A DNA stretch of 64,000 bases, from contig NZ_JAMDLI010000022.1 of NCBI RefSeq assembly GCF_023721815.1, forward strand, positions 186,001-250,000, read 5' to 3'. The notes below the pieces were generated by a model. That model worked only from the letters and a program-made list of their open reading frames with translations, was not told the origin of the DNA and did not search any database. Source of the stretch: Pleomorphomonas sp. JP5. GTDB lineage: Bacteria > Pseudomonadota > Alphaproteobacteria > Rhizobiales > Pleomorphomonadaceae. A program made the position numbers and the translations under genes. Shown in pieces: positions 11,435-21,070 of the stretch (within the stretch, counting starts at the first letter, position 1; every line of letters begins with the position of its first letter).

Positions 11435-14400
11435 ATGTTACCGGCCGTTCCGGCGTTGCGCCGGCGAGGCTTGGTCAGGGAGGACGCCGACATAGCGGGG
11501 ACGGGCAGCGACGATCAGAAACCGAAGCGACGAACGCGCTGGTGGGTACGTGCCCTTCGGTTCGCGGCGATTTTGCTCGTTGCAGCCGGGATTGCGGGCG
11601 CTCTTCTCGTTTGGCGCCTGTCGCAGGGTCCGCTTTTCCTGCCGTTTCTTGCCAGCCGGATCGAGGCGACCCTTATGGCCGCATCGCCCGACGTCCACGT
11701 CGACGTTGGACTTGCTGGTGTCAAGCTCGGCGACGATCTCAATCCGGAACTGATCGTCCGCGACATCCGGCTCGAGCGACCGAACGACATCTTGGTTTCG
11801 GTCAACGAGATGCGGGTCGCTGTCCGATGGCCAAGGCCGGTTGCCAACGATGTTCCCGTCGAAGGCGTAGTGCTGGATCATGTCCTGGTCAGCGACATCG
11901 GTCCCGAGATGAAGCTGCCGCCGATGGACAAGGTGGTTCTGGCGGTTCGGCGAGCGATCACCGAAAACGGATTGCGCTTCTTCGAGATCCGCTCCTTCGG
12001 CTTTGGCGTCGAGCGGCCTGGCAAGGCGCGACGCGATGTCGTGTCCGATGTGTCGGTGACCGGAACCGTCAAGGACGGTCATCTGGTGGAAGCACAGGCG
12101 ATCGGCCTTGGAACCAACGGGGCCGTATCTCTAAGGCTTACGTCCGATCTGCCTCCGGCCGAGGATCCCCTGATCGTCAAGGTCGAGACGCGCGGATTCG
12201 ATCTGGCCGATCTTGCCGCGGGGACGGGGCGCAACGATCTCAACCTTTCGGGGGCGGTCAGCTTGGCCGGAGCGGTCACGGTCGATGCCGACAAGGGGTT
12301 CACGTCGGCCACCTGGCAGGTGGTGCTCGGTTCGTCACTTCGCTTCGGCGACAGCGAGTTGGAGGCCCTTGCCGCGCCGATCCGCCTCGACTTCGACTGG
12401 GACCCGGAACAGGGGCTGGTAACGCTCAATCCGTCTCCGGTGGTGCTCGAGAACGGCTATCTGCTCGCCCGTGGTCAGGTCGTGCCGCCGCGTGGCGACA
12501 AACCCTGGACCTTCGACTTCCGCTTCGAGGGACAGGATGTGCTGAGTGGCATCCGGACCAGCGACGGGCGTATCGCGGGCAGCTACGATCAGGCTGAGTC
12601 CCTGTTGGTCATGGACGACATGCACGTCGAAGGGGCCGGCATCAGCTTTACGGCCGCGGCCCGCGCGTCGCATCGCGACGGCGCTACATTCGCGGTGCTT
12701 TCTGGGGTGTCGCCACGCCTTCCCGCAGCCGCTCTCAAGGCGCTCTGGCCTGTCACGGTGGCTCCAGACGTACGCAGTTGGATCGGTACGCATATCCATT
12801 CGGGTCTCATCACCAACGCGACGGTCGATCTCGTCATGCGCGGCGACGTGCCGTTGGGCGGCGGGGTTGTCGCGCCCGAAGCGTCCCTTGCCTTCGACTT
12901 CTCGGAAGCCGTGTTCACGCCGTTCGATGATGCTCCGATGATCCGTGACGCTGTGGGGCACGGTAGGCTGTCCGGAAATCGCTTCGAGATTACGGTGGAC
13001 AGCGGCTGGGTCGATCTGGGGCAGGGGCGTCGCCTCGAACTGGGGGCGACGACGTTCGCGGTGCCGGTGGTGGATGCCAAGGTCCCGGACGGCGAGGTGA
13101 CGTTGCGTCTCTCCGGCCCGGCTGCGGCTGCCGTCTCCCTCTGGAATCGTCTTCCGTTCTCAGAGGAAGCCGACTTCTCGCCCGATCCGGCCAAGGCCGC
13201 GGGAACGGCGAAAGCCGATCTTTCCATCCGCCTGCCGCTCGCCGAGGAGATTGCCGACACCGACATCGTCTATGGCGGCCGGATCGATCTCGCCGGGTTC
13301 TCTCCCGGTACGCCGATCAACGGCCGCGCCGTCACACGCGGGGATCTCGCCATAGAACTGCGCGATGGAGCGGCGCATCTCAGCGGCAAGGCGCTGATCG
13401 ACGGCGCGCCGGCCGATGTGTTCCTGACGCTGCCGCTCTCCGGCGAGGGGGAGACGAAGTCGGTCGTGAAGCTCGATCTCGATGCCGCCGCGGCCAAGAA
13501 GTACGGCCTCGATCTCGGCGAGATGTTCAAGGGCAAAGTCTTGGTGGAGATGGCCGACAATGGGACGTCGCGCCATGTGTCGGTCAATCTTGCCAATGCG
13601 GAGATCAATCTGCCGCTGGTCGGCTTCCGCAAACCGGTTGGCAAACCCGGTACGCTGATCTTCGACCTGGCGGCGAGCTCCTCCGGTACGAGCATCACCA
13701 ACCTCGCCCTGAAGGCCGGTTCTGCCCAGGTGGAGGGGCAGATCGCCCTCGACGGCGATGGCAACTTCATCGGCGCCAATCTCAGCAAGTTCAATTTTTC
13801 CGCCACCGACCGCCTGACGCTGAAGGCTTCGACTGGTGAAAACGGTCTCAAGGTCGCGGTGAACGGTTCTCAGCTCGACGCGCGCGCGCTTGTCGGCAGC
13901 ATTCTCCGGCGGACAACCGGAACCGGTGTTCCAAGCGACATGCCGCTGGTCTTGTCGGCGGCCATCGCCAACGTCACCGGCGAGGGGGGCGAGCAGCTCG
14001 ACGGACTCAACTTGACGGCCGCCATCGCCGGCGGACGGATCAACGAGTTGTCGCTGACGGTGCAGACCTCGGGCGGCGGTTCGGCGTCGGCGACGGTGCG
14101 TCCGTCCGCTGATGGACGCGATATCAGGGTCGAAGCCGGCGAAGTCGGCCGTCTCCTGCGTTTTCTGGGCGTTTATCGGCGGGTCTATGGCGGGCGAGCG
14201 ACGCTGACCGGCTCCATTGACGATCAGGGCGTCCTGGGTGCTCGGATCGATGGCAATCGTTGGAAGGTGGTGGAAGAGCCGGCGTTGGCCCAGCTCTCGA
14301 CCGCATCGCGCGACGGTCCGACCGAGGGGCTTTCGACGACGGATATCAGCCGGCTCGTCTTCGACATAAGGTTCGGAAACGGTGTTCTGTCGATCGGCGA

Positions 14401-14686
14401 GGGGTTCATCCGAACTGGAACGGCCGGCCTCACAATGGCCGGCGACGTCGATTTCTCCAAGAACGCCCTGCGTCTTGCTGGCAGCTATCTGCCGGCCAAC
14501 CAGCTCGACAGCGTGTTGGCGTCCATTCCCCTGCTCGGACAGACGATCTTCGCCGGCGGAGGTCGCTCCGGCCTGCTCGGCGTCTCCTATCGCCTCAGCG
14601 GTCCGATCGATGCGCCTTCGCTGTCGGTCAATCCGCTGTCGGCCATCGCTCCGGGCATCTTCCGCCGCCTGTTCGAGCTGAAATGA
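11435..14686 (+). CDS. Large AsmA-like/DUF3971 envelope protein
   Basis: A basic cytoplasmic N-terminus is followed by one membrane helix at about residues 41-61 and then roughly 1,000 residues of beta-rich periplasmic sequence. This is the architecture of YhdP/AsmA-type proteins that bridge the envelope and are implicated in phospholipid transport to the outer membrane. The C-terminal part (for example GLTMAGDVDFSKNALRLAG and LSGPIDAPSLSVNP) resembles the AsmA C-terminal repeat unit. The start is not firm: ATG 11435 was used and TTG 11471 is possible. The reading frame stays open back to 10310, but that stretch is antisense to ygfZ and was excluded. It stands alone upstream of a signalling gene. 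Confidence 0.85.
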   Translation: MLPAVPALRRRGLVREDADIAGTGSDDQKPKRRTRWWVRALRFAAILLVAAGIAGALLVWRLSQGPLFLPFLASRIEATLMAASPDVHVDVGLAGVKLGDDLNPELIVRDIRLERPNDILVSVNEMRVAVRWPRPVANDVPVEGVVLDHVLVSDIGPEMKLPPMDKVVLAVRRAITENGLRFFEIRSFGFGVERPGKARRDVVSDVSVTGTVKDGHLVEAQAIGLGTNGAVSLRLTSDLPPAEDPLIVKVETRGFDLADLAAGTGRNDLNLSGAVSLAGAVTVDADKGFTSATWQVVLGSSLRFGDSELEALAAPIRLDFDWDPEQGLVTLNPSPVVLENGYLLARGQVVPPRGDKPWTFDFRFEGQDVLSGIRTSDGRIAGSYDQAESLLVMDDMHVEGAGISFTAAARASHRDGATFAVLSGVSPRLPAAALKALWPVTVAPDVRSWIGTHIHSGLITNATVDLVMRGDVPLGGGVVAPEASLAFDFSEAVFTPFDDAPMIRDAVGHGRLSGNRFEITVDSGWVDLGQGRRLELGATTFAVPVVDAKVPDGEVTLRLSGPAAAAVSLWNRLPFSEEADFSPDPAKAAGTAKADLSIRLPLAEEIADTDIVYGGRIDLAGFSPGTPINGRAVTRGDLAIELRDGAAHLSGKALIDGAPADVFLTLPLSGEGETKSVVKLDLDAAAAKKYGLDLGEMFKGKVLVEMADNGTSRHVSVNLANAEINLPLVGFRKPVGKPGTLIFDLAASSSGTSITNLALKAGSAQVEGQIALDGDGNFIGANLSKFNFSATDRLTLKASTGENGLKVAVNGSQLDARALVGSILRRTTGTGVPSDMPLVLSAAIANVTGEGGEQLDGLNLTAAIAGGRINELSLTVQTSGGGSASATVRPSADGRDIRVEAGEVGRLLRFLGVYRRVYGGRATLTGSIDDQGVLGARIDGNRWKVVEEPALAQLSTASRDGPTEGLSTTDISRLVFDIRFGNGVLSIGEGFIRTGTAGLTMAGDVDFSKNALRLAGSYLPANQLDSVLASIPLLGQTIFAGGGRSGLLGVSYRLSGPIDAPSLSVNPLSAIAPGIFRRLFELK

Positions 14687-15000
14687 TGGCGAGTTGAAAA
14701 AACGGCGTGGGCGCATTGTGCTCGCCGTGCCCTGCTCATTTTTCCTCGTGGCCGAGTTCGACCCAACGGTTTCAACGCCGGGCGCCTGATGTTAAGCTTA
14801 ACAATATCGTCGCGATGCTGGCGGTGGGCGGACAGGCCGTCCCTTGCTTCGGGGAGCATCGTTCGATCTTGGGAAAACAGAGTGAAACCGTGCCGATCCC
14901 CTGAAGACGTCCGGATCGGAAGGACACGTGCGAATGCTCGGATCGGGTCGAGCGTTGCATGGCATATCTCGTCGAGTGACCCAACCGGGGATTGGCCGTC
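14687..15000. other. Intergenic region between AsmA-like and GGDEF-EAL genes
   Basis: No gene is visible. ACGGCG (14702-14707) pairs with CGCCGT (14723-14728) and is followed by a short T run, giving a possible weak terminator for the AsmA-like gene. A perfect 14-base palindrome lies at 14790-14803. The remainder probably holds the promoter of the c-di-GMP gene. Confidence 0.4.
14790..14803. promoter_or_regulatory. 14-base perfect palindrome TGTTAAGCTTAACA
   Basis: This perfectly symmetric AT-rich site stands in GC-rich surroundings about 200 bases upstream of the GGDEF-EAL start. A dimeric regulator binding here is a reasonable guess. The regulator is unknown and the palindrome could be chance. 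Confidence 0.35.
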
Positions 15001-17436
15001 ATGTTCGTCCTGCTGACCCTCCAGATTGCCGCCTTTTCCATATTTCCACTCTATTTCACGACGCTTTCAGGTCCGATACGGCAGGTCCATTTCTACGTTT
15101 ACATATCCCTTGTTCTGTTGATCGGTGGCTTCTGGGGCAACATCTACTCTCTCCAGGTTGCCGACGGCGTCGTCGTCTCGGGTGGAAACCTCTGTTATGG
15201 CGCCTTCATGATGACGGCGGTCATGTTCGTCTGGATCGAGAGAAATGCTTTCATCCTGCGTCACCTGGTTCGACTGGTCTTCGTCGTCGATGTCTTCAAC
15301 ATCATCATTTCGTTCCTGACGCAGTCGGTCCTGAAGGCGGACGGCGTCATCAACCCGCATAACGTTCCTCCGGCGCTGTTTGAGGTCTCGACGGCACTGA
15401 TCGCGCTCGGAGGCGTTCTCATCGTCACCGAACTCTTGCTGCTGCTGTATATCTTTGAGTTGACGAAGAAGAGAAAACCGTCGCTTCCGATCGCGGCGGC
15501 GATCTATATTCTTTCTTTCGTCCTTGTCCTCATCCTCGACGGTGTCGCTTTTCCGTTCATTGCTTTCGGAATCAACGCTCAGATTGCCGCGATCGTCTTT
15601 GGAGGCCTTGCGGGAAAAGTGCTGATAGCCGCCGCTTTCGGCATTCCGCTTGCGCTGTTCGTGCTCTGGAAGCGACAAGCTTTCGTCGGTTACCTCGAGG
15701 CCGATACGGTTCGCTGGCGCCTTTTGGCATCCAGCAGTTCCGCCTTGATCAAGGAAATGGCTCGGAAGGATCAGGATGTTCGGCGCGGCGACGTTGTGTT
15801 CAAGAGTTCGACCGATGGTCTCGCCATCGTCGACAGCACGGGGGCCATGCTCAAGGCCAACGCGGCCTTCCGGCGAATGCTGGACATCGGCGGCGGCGAC
15901 GATGATCGGCAATCCAGTCTGAAGGACGCGTTCTGGAGCGACGGCAAGCCGATTTCTCTTCCGCAAAGCCTGACGGACATGTGGCGCCGCGAGGTCATGT
16001 TCGGCCCGGACGGGAGCCGGCCGGGCATCCTGTCGATAACGCCCGCCGGCGAGGATGCTGAGGGTGGGGAGACCTATGTCTATTCTCTGATCGACATCAC
16101 CGAGCAGAAGAGCACGCAGGAAAGACTGGAGTACCTTGCTTCGCGCGACCAGTTGACCGGTCTGGTCAATCGTCGCGCGCTCGATCAGAGGCTTGCCGGT
16201 CTGCACGATACGCCTTTTGCGCTCATCATCGTCGATCTGGACCACTTCAAGGACGTCAACGACAGTTATGGGCACGGCGCTGGCGATCGCGTTCTCAAGG
16301 TCGTTGCAAGCCGCCTCGATACCATTCGGCGAGATCACCTGAAGCCGGAGGATATTCTGTGCCGCATCGGCGGCGATGAGTTCGCGCTTCTCATCCATTC
16401 TGGCGATGGCGACTTCATCAATGGCATCATCGAGCGGATTCAGCAGGCTCTCGGGCAAACCGTTCGCATCGACGATGGGTTGGAAGTGTTTTCCTCTGCG
16501 ACGCTCGGCGTCAGCTACAAAGCCCGCCCTGGCGACCGCGACGCTCTCCTGGAGGCGGATGCGGCCCTCTATGAGGCAAAGCGGAACAGGCGTGGCTCGG
16601 TCGGCATCTATGAGGACAGGCTGACCGCCGACAGCCAGAGGAAGATGAAACTGGGCGTGAAGCTAAAAAAAGCTTTGGCGGACAACATTCTCGAGGTCCA
16701 CTATCAGCCGCAGTTCGACGCCGTGAGCCACAGGTTGTGCGGTGTCGAGGCCCTTGCGCGATGGACCGACCCAGAGCTTGGCGTGATCCCTCCTTGCGAT
16801 TTCATTCCAGTGGCTGAGGGAACCAGTCTCATCGAAGCGGTGGGCGAGTATGTTCTTGAAAGAGCTTGTCGCGACGGCCAGGAGTGGCTTCGGAACGGTT
16901 ATGCGCCCATCACCGTGTCGGTGAACATTTCAGCCAGCCAAGTCAGGTTTGGCAGCTTCGTGTCCGTCCTGTCGAAGACATTGGCCGAGACAGGCTTCCC
17001 CGCCCACAATCTTCAAATCGAAATAACGGAGTCGTCCTACATCGAGCGAGAGAATGAGGTCACGCCCATTCTCAAGGAGTTGAAGGACATGGGGATCAGC
17101 ATTGCGATCGATGATTTCGGGACGGGGTACTCTTCCTTCTCCTATCTGAGGGAGATGCCGTGGGATTGCATCAAGATCGATCGAAGCTTCATCACCAACA
17201 TTCCCCGCGACGCCCAACAGTGCGGCTTGGCCTCGATGATCATCAGGCTTGCGAAGGTGATGTCTTTCAAAGTGGTGGCTGAAGGCGTGGAAACCAGGGA
17301 GCAGCTGGACTCGCTGACCGCGTGGGGGTGCGACCTGATCCAGGGCTACTATTTCTCAAAGGCCCTTCCGAAGGATGGCCTTGTTTCCATGTTGCCGCGT
17401 CTCAAAGAGGGTGCCGATCTGACTCGGTCAGATTAA
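15001..17436 (+). CDS. Membrane-bound PAS-GGDEF-EAL protein (c-di-GMP turnover)
   Basis: About 811 residues. The first 220 or so form about six or seven membrane helices, followed by a PAS-like region, a GGDEF domain with intact GGDEF at residues 457-461, and an EAL domain with intact EAL at 583-585 and DDFGTGYSS. Both c-di-GMP synthesis and breakdown are therefore possible. The product-inhibition site RxxD before GGDEF reads KPED, so feedback control is probably absent or altered. ATG 15001 was preferred over TTG 14992 because GGGG ends ten bases upstream. The helices are probably a sensor for an unknown signal. Confidence 0.92.
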   Translation: MFVLLTLQIAAFSIFPLYFTTLSGPIRQVHFYVYISLVLLIGGFWGNIYSLQVADGVVVSGGNLCYGAFMMTAVMFVWIERNAFILRHLVRLVFVVDVFNIIISFLTQSVLKADGVINPHNVPPALFEVSTALIALGGVLIVTELLLLLYIFELTKKRKPSLPIAAAIYILSFVLVLILDGVAFPFIAFGINAQIAAIVFGGLAGKVLIAAAFGIPLALFVLWKRQAFVGYLEADTVRWRLLASSSSALIKEMARKDQDVRRGDVVFKSSTDGLAIVDSTGAMLKANAAFRRMLDIGGGDDDRQSSLKDAFWSDGKPISLPQSLTDMWRREVMFGPDGSRPGILSITPAGEDAEGGETYVYSLIDITEQKSTQERLEYLASRDQLTGLVNRRALDQRLAGLHDTPFALIIVDLDHFKDVNDSYGHGAGDRVLKVVASRLDTIRRDHLKPEDILCRIGGDEFALLIHSGDGDFINGIIERIQQALGQTVRIDDGLEVFSSATLGVSYKARPGDRDALLEADAALYEAKRNRRGSVGIYEDRLTADSQRKMKLGVKLKKALADNILEVHYQPQFDAVSHRLCGVEALARWTDPELGVIPPCDFIPVAEGTSLIEAVGEYVLERACRDGQEWLRNGYAPITVSVNISASQVRFGSFVSVLSKTLAETGFPAHNLQIEITESSYIERENEVTPILKELKDMGISIAIDDFGTGYSSFSYLREMPWDCIKIDRSFITNIPRDAQQCGLASMIIRLAKVMSFKVVAEGVETREQLDSLTAWGCDLIQGYYFSKALPKDGLVSMLPRLKEGADLTRSD

Positions 17437-17526
17437 ACAGCGCCTTAGCTCGTTTTTCATCGTGAGCCGGAGGAAGGCCCGAGTTCCACTTCCGCTGAAG
17501 TTGGTCGAGGCGTTGCGCCACAAGTG

Positions 17527-17553
17527 GGCACCCCAGCTGGAAGCCGGGGTGCC
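17527..17553. terminator. Stem-loop between convergent GGDEF-EAL and tyrS genes
   Basis: GGCACCCC and GGGGTGCC form a perfect 8-base-pair stem around an 11-base loop, midway between two convergent genes. There is no clear U tract on either strand, so it could act in both directions with limited strength. Confidence 0.5.
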
Positions 17554-17583
17554 GTAGATGTCTTCGAGACTACAGTCCGCCGA

Positions 17584-18837
17584 TCAGACCGGCTTCAGGA
17601 GCATGTGCTTCTTCTTGCCGAGCGACAGCTTGATGACGCCGTCGTCGTTGAGGCTCTGGAGCGTCAGCACTTCCTTCGGGTCGGTAACCGTGCGGTCGTT
17701 GACCTTGAGGCCTCCACCCTGGGCGGAGCGACGGGCATCGCCGTTGGAGGCTGCGAGGCCGGCCTGAACGAAGGCCGTCAGCACGCCGACGCCGGCCTCG
17801 AGGTCGGCCCTGGGCACCTCGACGGTCGGCAGATCGTCCGCATGGACGCCTTCCTCGAAGGTGAGTCGAGCCGTTTCGGCCGCCGCTTCCGCCGCTTCAC
17901 GGCCATGGACGACGGCGGTCGCCTCGGTGGCGAGGATCTTCTTGGCTTCGTTGATCTCGGCGCCGCCGAGCGCGCCGAGACGGGCGATCTCGGACAAGGG
18001 CAGGCGGGTGAAGATTTTCAGGAAGCGGACGACGTCGGCATCCTCGGTGTTGCGGAAATACTGCCAGAAGTCATAGGGGCTGAAGAGGTCGCCGTTGAGC
18101 CAGACGGCGCCGTTGGCGGTCTTGCCCATCTTCTGGCCCGAGGATGTGGTGAGCAGCGGCGTCGTCAGCGCGTAGAGCTGCGGGCCGCCCATGCGGTGGC
18201 TGAGGTCGACGCCGTTGACGATGTTGCCCCACTGGTCGGAGCCGCCCATCTGCAGCACGGTGCCATAGCGCCGGTTGAGCTCGACGAAGTCGTAGCCCTG
18301 CATGATCATGTAGTTGAATTCGAGGAACGATAGCGACTGCTCACGGTCCAGGCGCAGCTTGACGCTGTCGAAGGACAGCATGCGGTTGACCGAGAAGTAG
18401 CGGCCGACGTCACGCAGGAACTCGACGTAGTTGAGCTTCATCAGCCAGTCGGCATTGTTGGCCATGATGGCGTCGGTCGGGCCGTCGCCGTAGCGCAGGA
18501 TGCGCGAGTAGACCTTCTTGATGCTGGCGATGTTGTCGGCGATGGTCTCCGGCGACAGAAGCTTGCGCTGGTCGTCGCGGAAGGAGGGGTCGCCCACCAT
18601 CGATGTGCCGCCGCCCATCAGGCTGATCGGCCGGTGGCCGGTCTCCTGCAGCCAGTAGAGCATGGTGACGGTGATGAGGTTGCCGATGTGGATGGATGTG
18701 GCCGTGGCGTCATAGCCCACATAGGCGGTGATCGGACCCTTCATGCACTCGGCGTCGAGACCCTCGGGGTCCGAGATCTGGTGGATGAAACCGCGCTCGT
18801 CGAGCGTGCGTAGGAAGTCCGACTTGAAGCCGCTCAT
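17584..18837 (-). CDS. tyrS: Tyrosyl-tRNA synthetase
   Basis: This 417-residue class I synthetase charges tRNA-Tyr. The HIGH signature appears as HIGN at residues 50-53, the tyrosine-pocket motif QGYDFVEL at 180-187, GGSDQWGN at 198-205 and the KMSKS loop as KMGKT at 236-240. A C-terminal S4-like RNA-binding region ([11 protein letters not shown]) follows. Length and motifs are fully normal. It is divergent from anmK across about 100 bases. Confidence 0.97.
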   Translation of the reverse strand: MSGFKSDFLRTLDERGFIHQISDPEGLDAECMKGPITAYVGYDATATSIHIGNLITVTMLYWLQETGHRPISLMGGGTSMVGDPSFRDDQRKLLSPETIADNIASIKKVYSRILRYGDGPTDAIMANNADWLMKLNYVEFLRDVGRYFSVNRMLSFDSVKLRLDREQSLSFLEFNYMIMQGYDFVELNRRYGTVLQMGGSDQWGNIVNGVDLSHRMGGPQLYALTTPLLTTSSGQKMGKTANGAVWLNGDLFSPYDFWQYFRNTEDADVVRFLKIFTRLPLSEIARLGALGGAEINEAKKILATEATAVVHGREAAEAAAETARLTFEEGVHADDLPTVEVPRADLEAGVGVLTAFVQAGLAASNGDARRSAQGGGLKVNDRTVTDPKEVLTLQSLNDDGVIKLSLGKKKHMLLKPV

Positions 18838-18939
18838 CTTTCTGTACCTTTGGTTTGTCCGCGGACCGGAATTGACGTATCAGTCCGCTGGGCTTCCTAT
18901 CAGGATCGAAACCGGATTTCACGGGGTATGAGGTCAAAA

Positions 18940-20046
18940 ATGTCTGGCGATTCGGCCATGTGGGCACTCGGATTGATGAGCGGTACGTCGATGGACGGCG
19001 TCGACGCGGCGCTGATCCGCACCGATGGAGAGGGGATCGCCGAGTTTGGGCCGACGCTTTTCCAACCTTATGGGGATGAGGAACGGTCGGTTCTGCGGGC
19101 GGCGCTGAAGGATGCCGTCGGCATGTCCGCCCGCGAAGATCGCTTCGGCCGGCTTGCCGAGGCGGAAACCGTCGTCACCGATGCGCATGCGCATGTGGTG
19201 GCGGTGCTGCTGATCGCTGCCGAGAAGAAGGGTATCAGGCCGGAGGTGATCGGCTTCCATGGTCAGACGGTTCATCACGCTCCCGATCGGGGCTTTACCG
19301 CCCAGATCGGCGATGCCGGCGTGCTGGCCGAGCGTTTCAATCTGCCGGTCGTCCATGACTTCCGGTCGGCCGATATTCGCGAAGGCGGGCAGGGGGCGCC
19401 GCTCGTGCCGGTCTATCACCGGGCGCTGGCCCGGAAGGCGGGGCTCACTCCGCCGGTGGCCTTCCTCAACATCGGTGGTGTCGCCAACGTCACCCTGATC
19501 GGCGAAGATGGCGAACTCATTGCCTTCGATACCGGACCCGGCAATGCGCTGATCGACGACCTGGTGTTCAACGCCACCGGTGCCCGTTTCGACGTCGATG
19601 GCGCCATAGCCGCGCAGGGACGAGTGGATGAGGTGGTCCTCGAGCAGTTGATGGATCATCCGCATTTCGAGACGCCAGCGCCGAAGTCGCTCGACCGCAA
19701 CACGTTCCGCGCCGACGCGGCCGCCCGTTTGCCGTTCGCCGACCGTGTGGCGACGCTTACCGCCTTCACGGCCGAAGGAGTCGCGGCCGGTCTGCGTCTT
19801 GCCGGCGCTCCCATCCGGACCGTCATCGTGTCGGGTGGTGGCGCCCGCAATCCGGTGATGGTGAAAATGATCGCCGAGCGTTCGGGTGTCGAAGTGGTGC
19901 CCGCCGGCAAGGTCGGGTTTGACGCCGATTTCGTCGAGGCGCAGGCCTTTGCCTATCTCGCGGCACGCCGCCTGAAAGGACTGCCGTCGACGTTCCCGGC
20001 CACCACGGGGACACCTGTTCCGGTGGTTTGTGGCGAAGTCGCCTGA
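18940..20046 (+). CDS. anmK: Anhydro-N-acetylmuramic acid kinase
   Basis: The enzyme phosphorylates and opens 1,6-anhydro-MurNAc during recycling of peptidoglycan fragments. The 368-residue protein begins with the nucleotide-binding signature GLMSGTSMDGVD at residues 11-22 and has NIGGVANVTL and DTGPGNALID further on, typical of the sugar kinase/actin fold. ATG 18940 was chosen because AGG lies six bases upstream and the motif then sits at its normal distance from the N-terminus. Upstream in-frame ATG 18928 is an alternative. The neighbour tyrS is commonly next to anmK in proteobacteria. Confidence 0.95.
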   Translation: MSGDSAMWALGLMSGTSMDGVDAALIRTDGEGIAEFGPTLFQPYGDEERSVLRAALKDAVGMSAREDRFGRLAEAETVVTDAHAHVVAVLLIAAEKKGIRPEVIGFHGQTVHHAPDRGFTAQIGDAGVLAERFNLPVVHDFRSADIREGGQGAPLVPVYHRALARKAGLTPPVAFLNIGGVANVTLIGEDGELIAFDTGPGNALIDDLVFNATGARFDVDGAIAAQGRVDEVVLEQLMDHPHFETPAPKSLDRNTFRADAAARLPFADRVATLTAFTAEGVAAGLRLAGAPIRTVIVSGGGARNPVMVKMIAERSGVEVVPAGKVGFDADFVEAQAFAYLAARRLKGLPSTFPATTGTPVPVVCGEVA

Positions 20047-20150
20047 GGTTCGTGCGACGCGCGTTCCAGGGAAGGCGGGTGTCGCCCTAATTGTTGTCGC
20101 AAGTTATTTGCGGAAGCGACTCCGCGTGAAGGATCAGCCGGATACCGCGC

Positions 20151-20972
20151 ATGCTCGCCGAGGCCTTTCTGTTCGCCGTTACCCGCCTCATTTCGCCCGG
20201 AAGCCGCGCTAGCGCCGTCCGGGATGCCATTGGCCTTCGGGCGCGAGCCAGTCGGCGACATGCCGCATGGGCCGAACACGAAGCGCGGACGCGAGCGGCG
20301 ATCGACCATGCCATCGATGGCGTCGCCGTTCGTCGCACGGCGGTGGTCCTGGGGTCGGGATTGCTCCGGGATGTGCCGATCGATCGGTTGTCGAGCATGT
20401 TCAACAAGGTCGTGCTGGTGGACATCGTCCACCTGCCGACGGTCCGACTGAAGGTGTTCCTTCGCCGCTACCCCAATGTCACCTTCCTCACCCGGGACAT
20501 ATCCGGCTATGACCGGCTCGCCGAGCAGTCGCGGATCAAGCTTGCGACCGGCCAGGAGGATCTTGGCGTTCGCCTCGATCCTCTTGGCTTTATCCGCAAG
20601 ATCGACGAGGTCGATCTCGTGATCTCAGCCAATGTGCTGTCGCAGATCGCGGTGGGGGCGGCGGCTCGCTTGCACGCCAAGGATGGCAAAGCGCGGATCA
20701 TGCCCGACGACGCGGTGACGCAGTTGGTCGCCGGCCATCTCGATGGGCTGGCGCAACTGCCTTGCAAGACGGTCATCGTCACCGATGTCGCCTATGTGCG
20801 GCGGCGGCGCGATGGCGTGATCATAGAGAATCGCGACCTTCTGTGCGGCGTCACTCCGCCGTTCCCCTTCGATACCTGGGATTGGCCCGTAGCGCCTTTC
20901 GGGGAAGAGGCCGCGGACGAGGAGCGCATTCATCGCGTGATCGCCGCCGAGGATGTGGCCGTCGATCTCTAG
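20151..20972 (+). CDS. Unknown protein with methyltransferase-like nucleotide fold
   Basis: This is a 273-residue cytosolic protein. A glycine-rich loop LGSGLLRDVP at residues 67-76, followed by VLVDIVHLP at 88-96, looks like the SAM-binding motif I and acidic motif II region of Rossmann methyltransferases. Later DLVISANVLSQI resembles motif IV. The catalytic substrate cannot be inferred. The start ATG 20151 has only a distant AAGGA. It lies 104 bases after anmK on the same strand and is convergent with ispE. Confidence 0.68.
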   Translation: MLAEAFLFAVTRLISPGSRASAVRDAIGLRARASRRHAAWAEHEARTRAAIDHAIDGVAVRRTAVVLGSGLLRDVPIDRLSSMFNKVVLVDIVHLPTVRLKVFLRRYPNVTFLTRDISGYDRLAEQSRIKLATGQEDLGVRLDPLGFIRKIDEVDLVISANVLSQIAVGAAARLHAKDGKARIMPDDAVTQLVAGHLDGLAQLPCKTVIVTDVAYVRRRRDGVIIENRDLLCGVTPPFPFDTWDWPVAPFGEEAADEERIHRVIAAEDVAVDL

Positions 20973-20996
20973 GGCTTCCCGGTGAAACGACTTTGC

Positions 20997-21039
20997 AGGA
21001 GACACTCCGTCTCCTTTGCGAAGGCGTCCTTCCGGACGC
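20997..21039. terminator. Two consecutive hairpins between convergent genes
   Basis: AGGAGAC/GTCTCCT (20997-21003 and 21009-21015) and GCGTCC/GGACGC (21024-21029 and 21034-21039) are perfect short stems in the 98-base gap between the methyltransferase-like gene and ispE. Together they probably stop transcription from both sides. Confidence 0.5.
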
Positions 21040-21070
21040 AAGCCCGGTGCTCGCACGTGCCGAGATTGCT

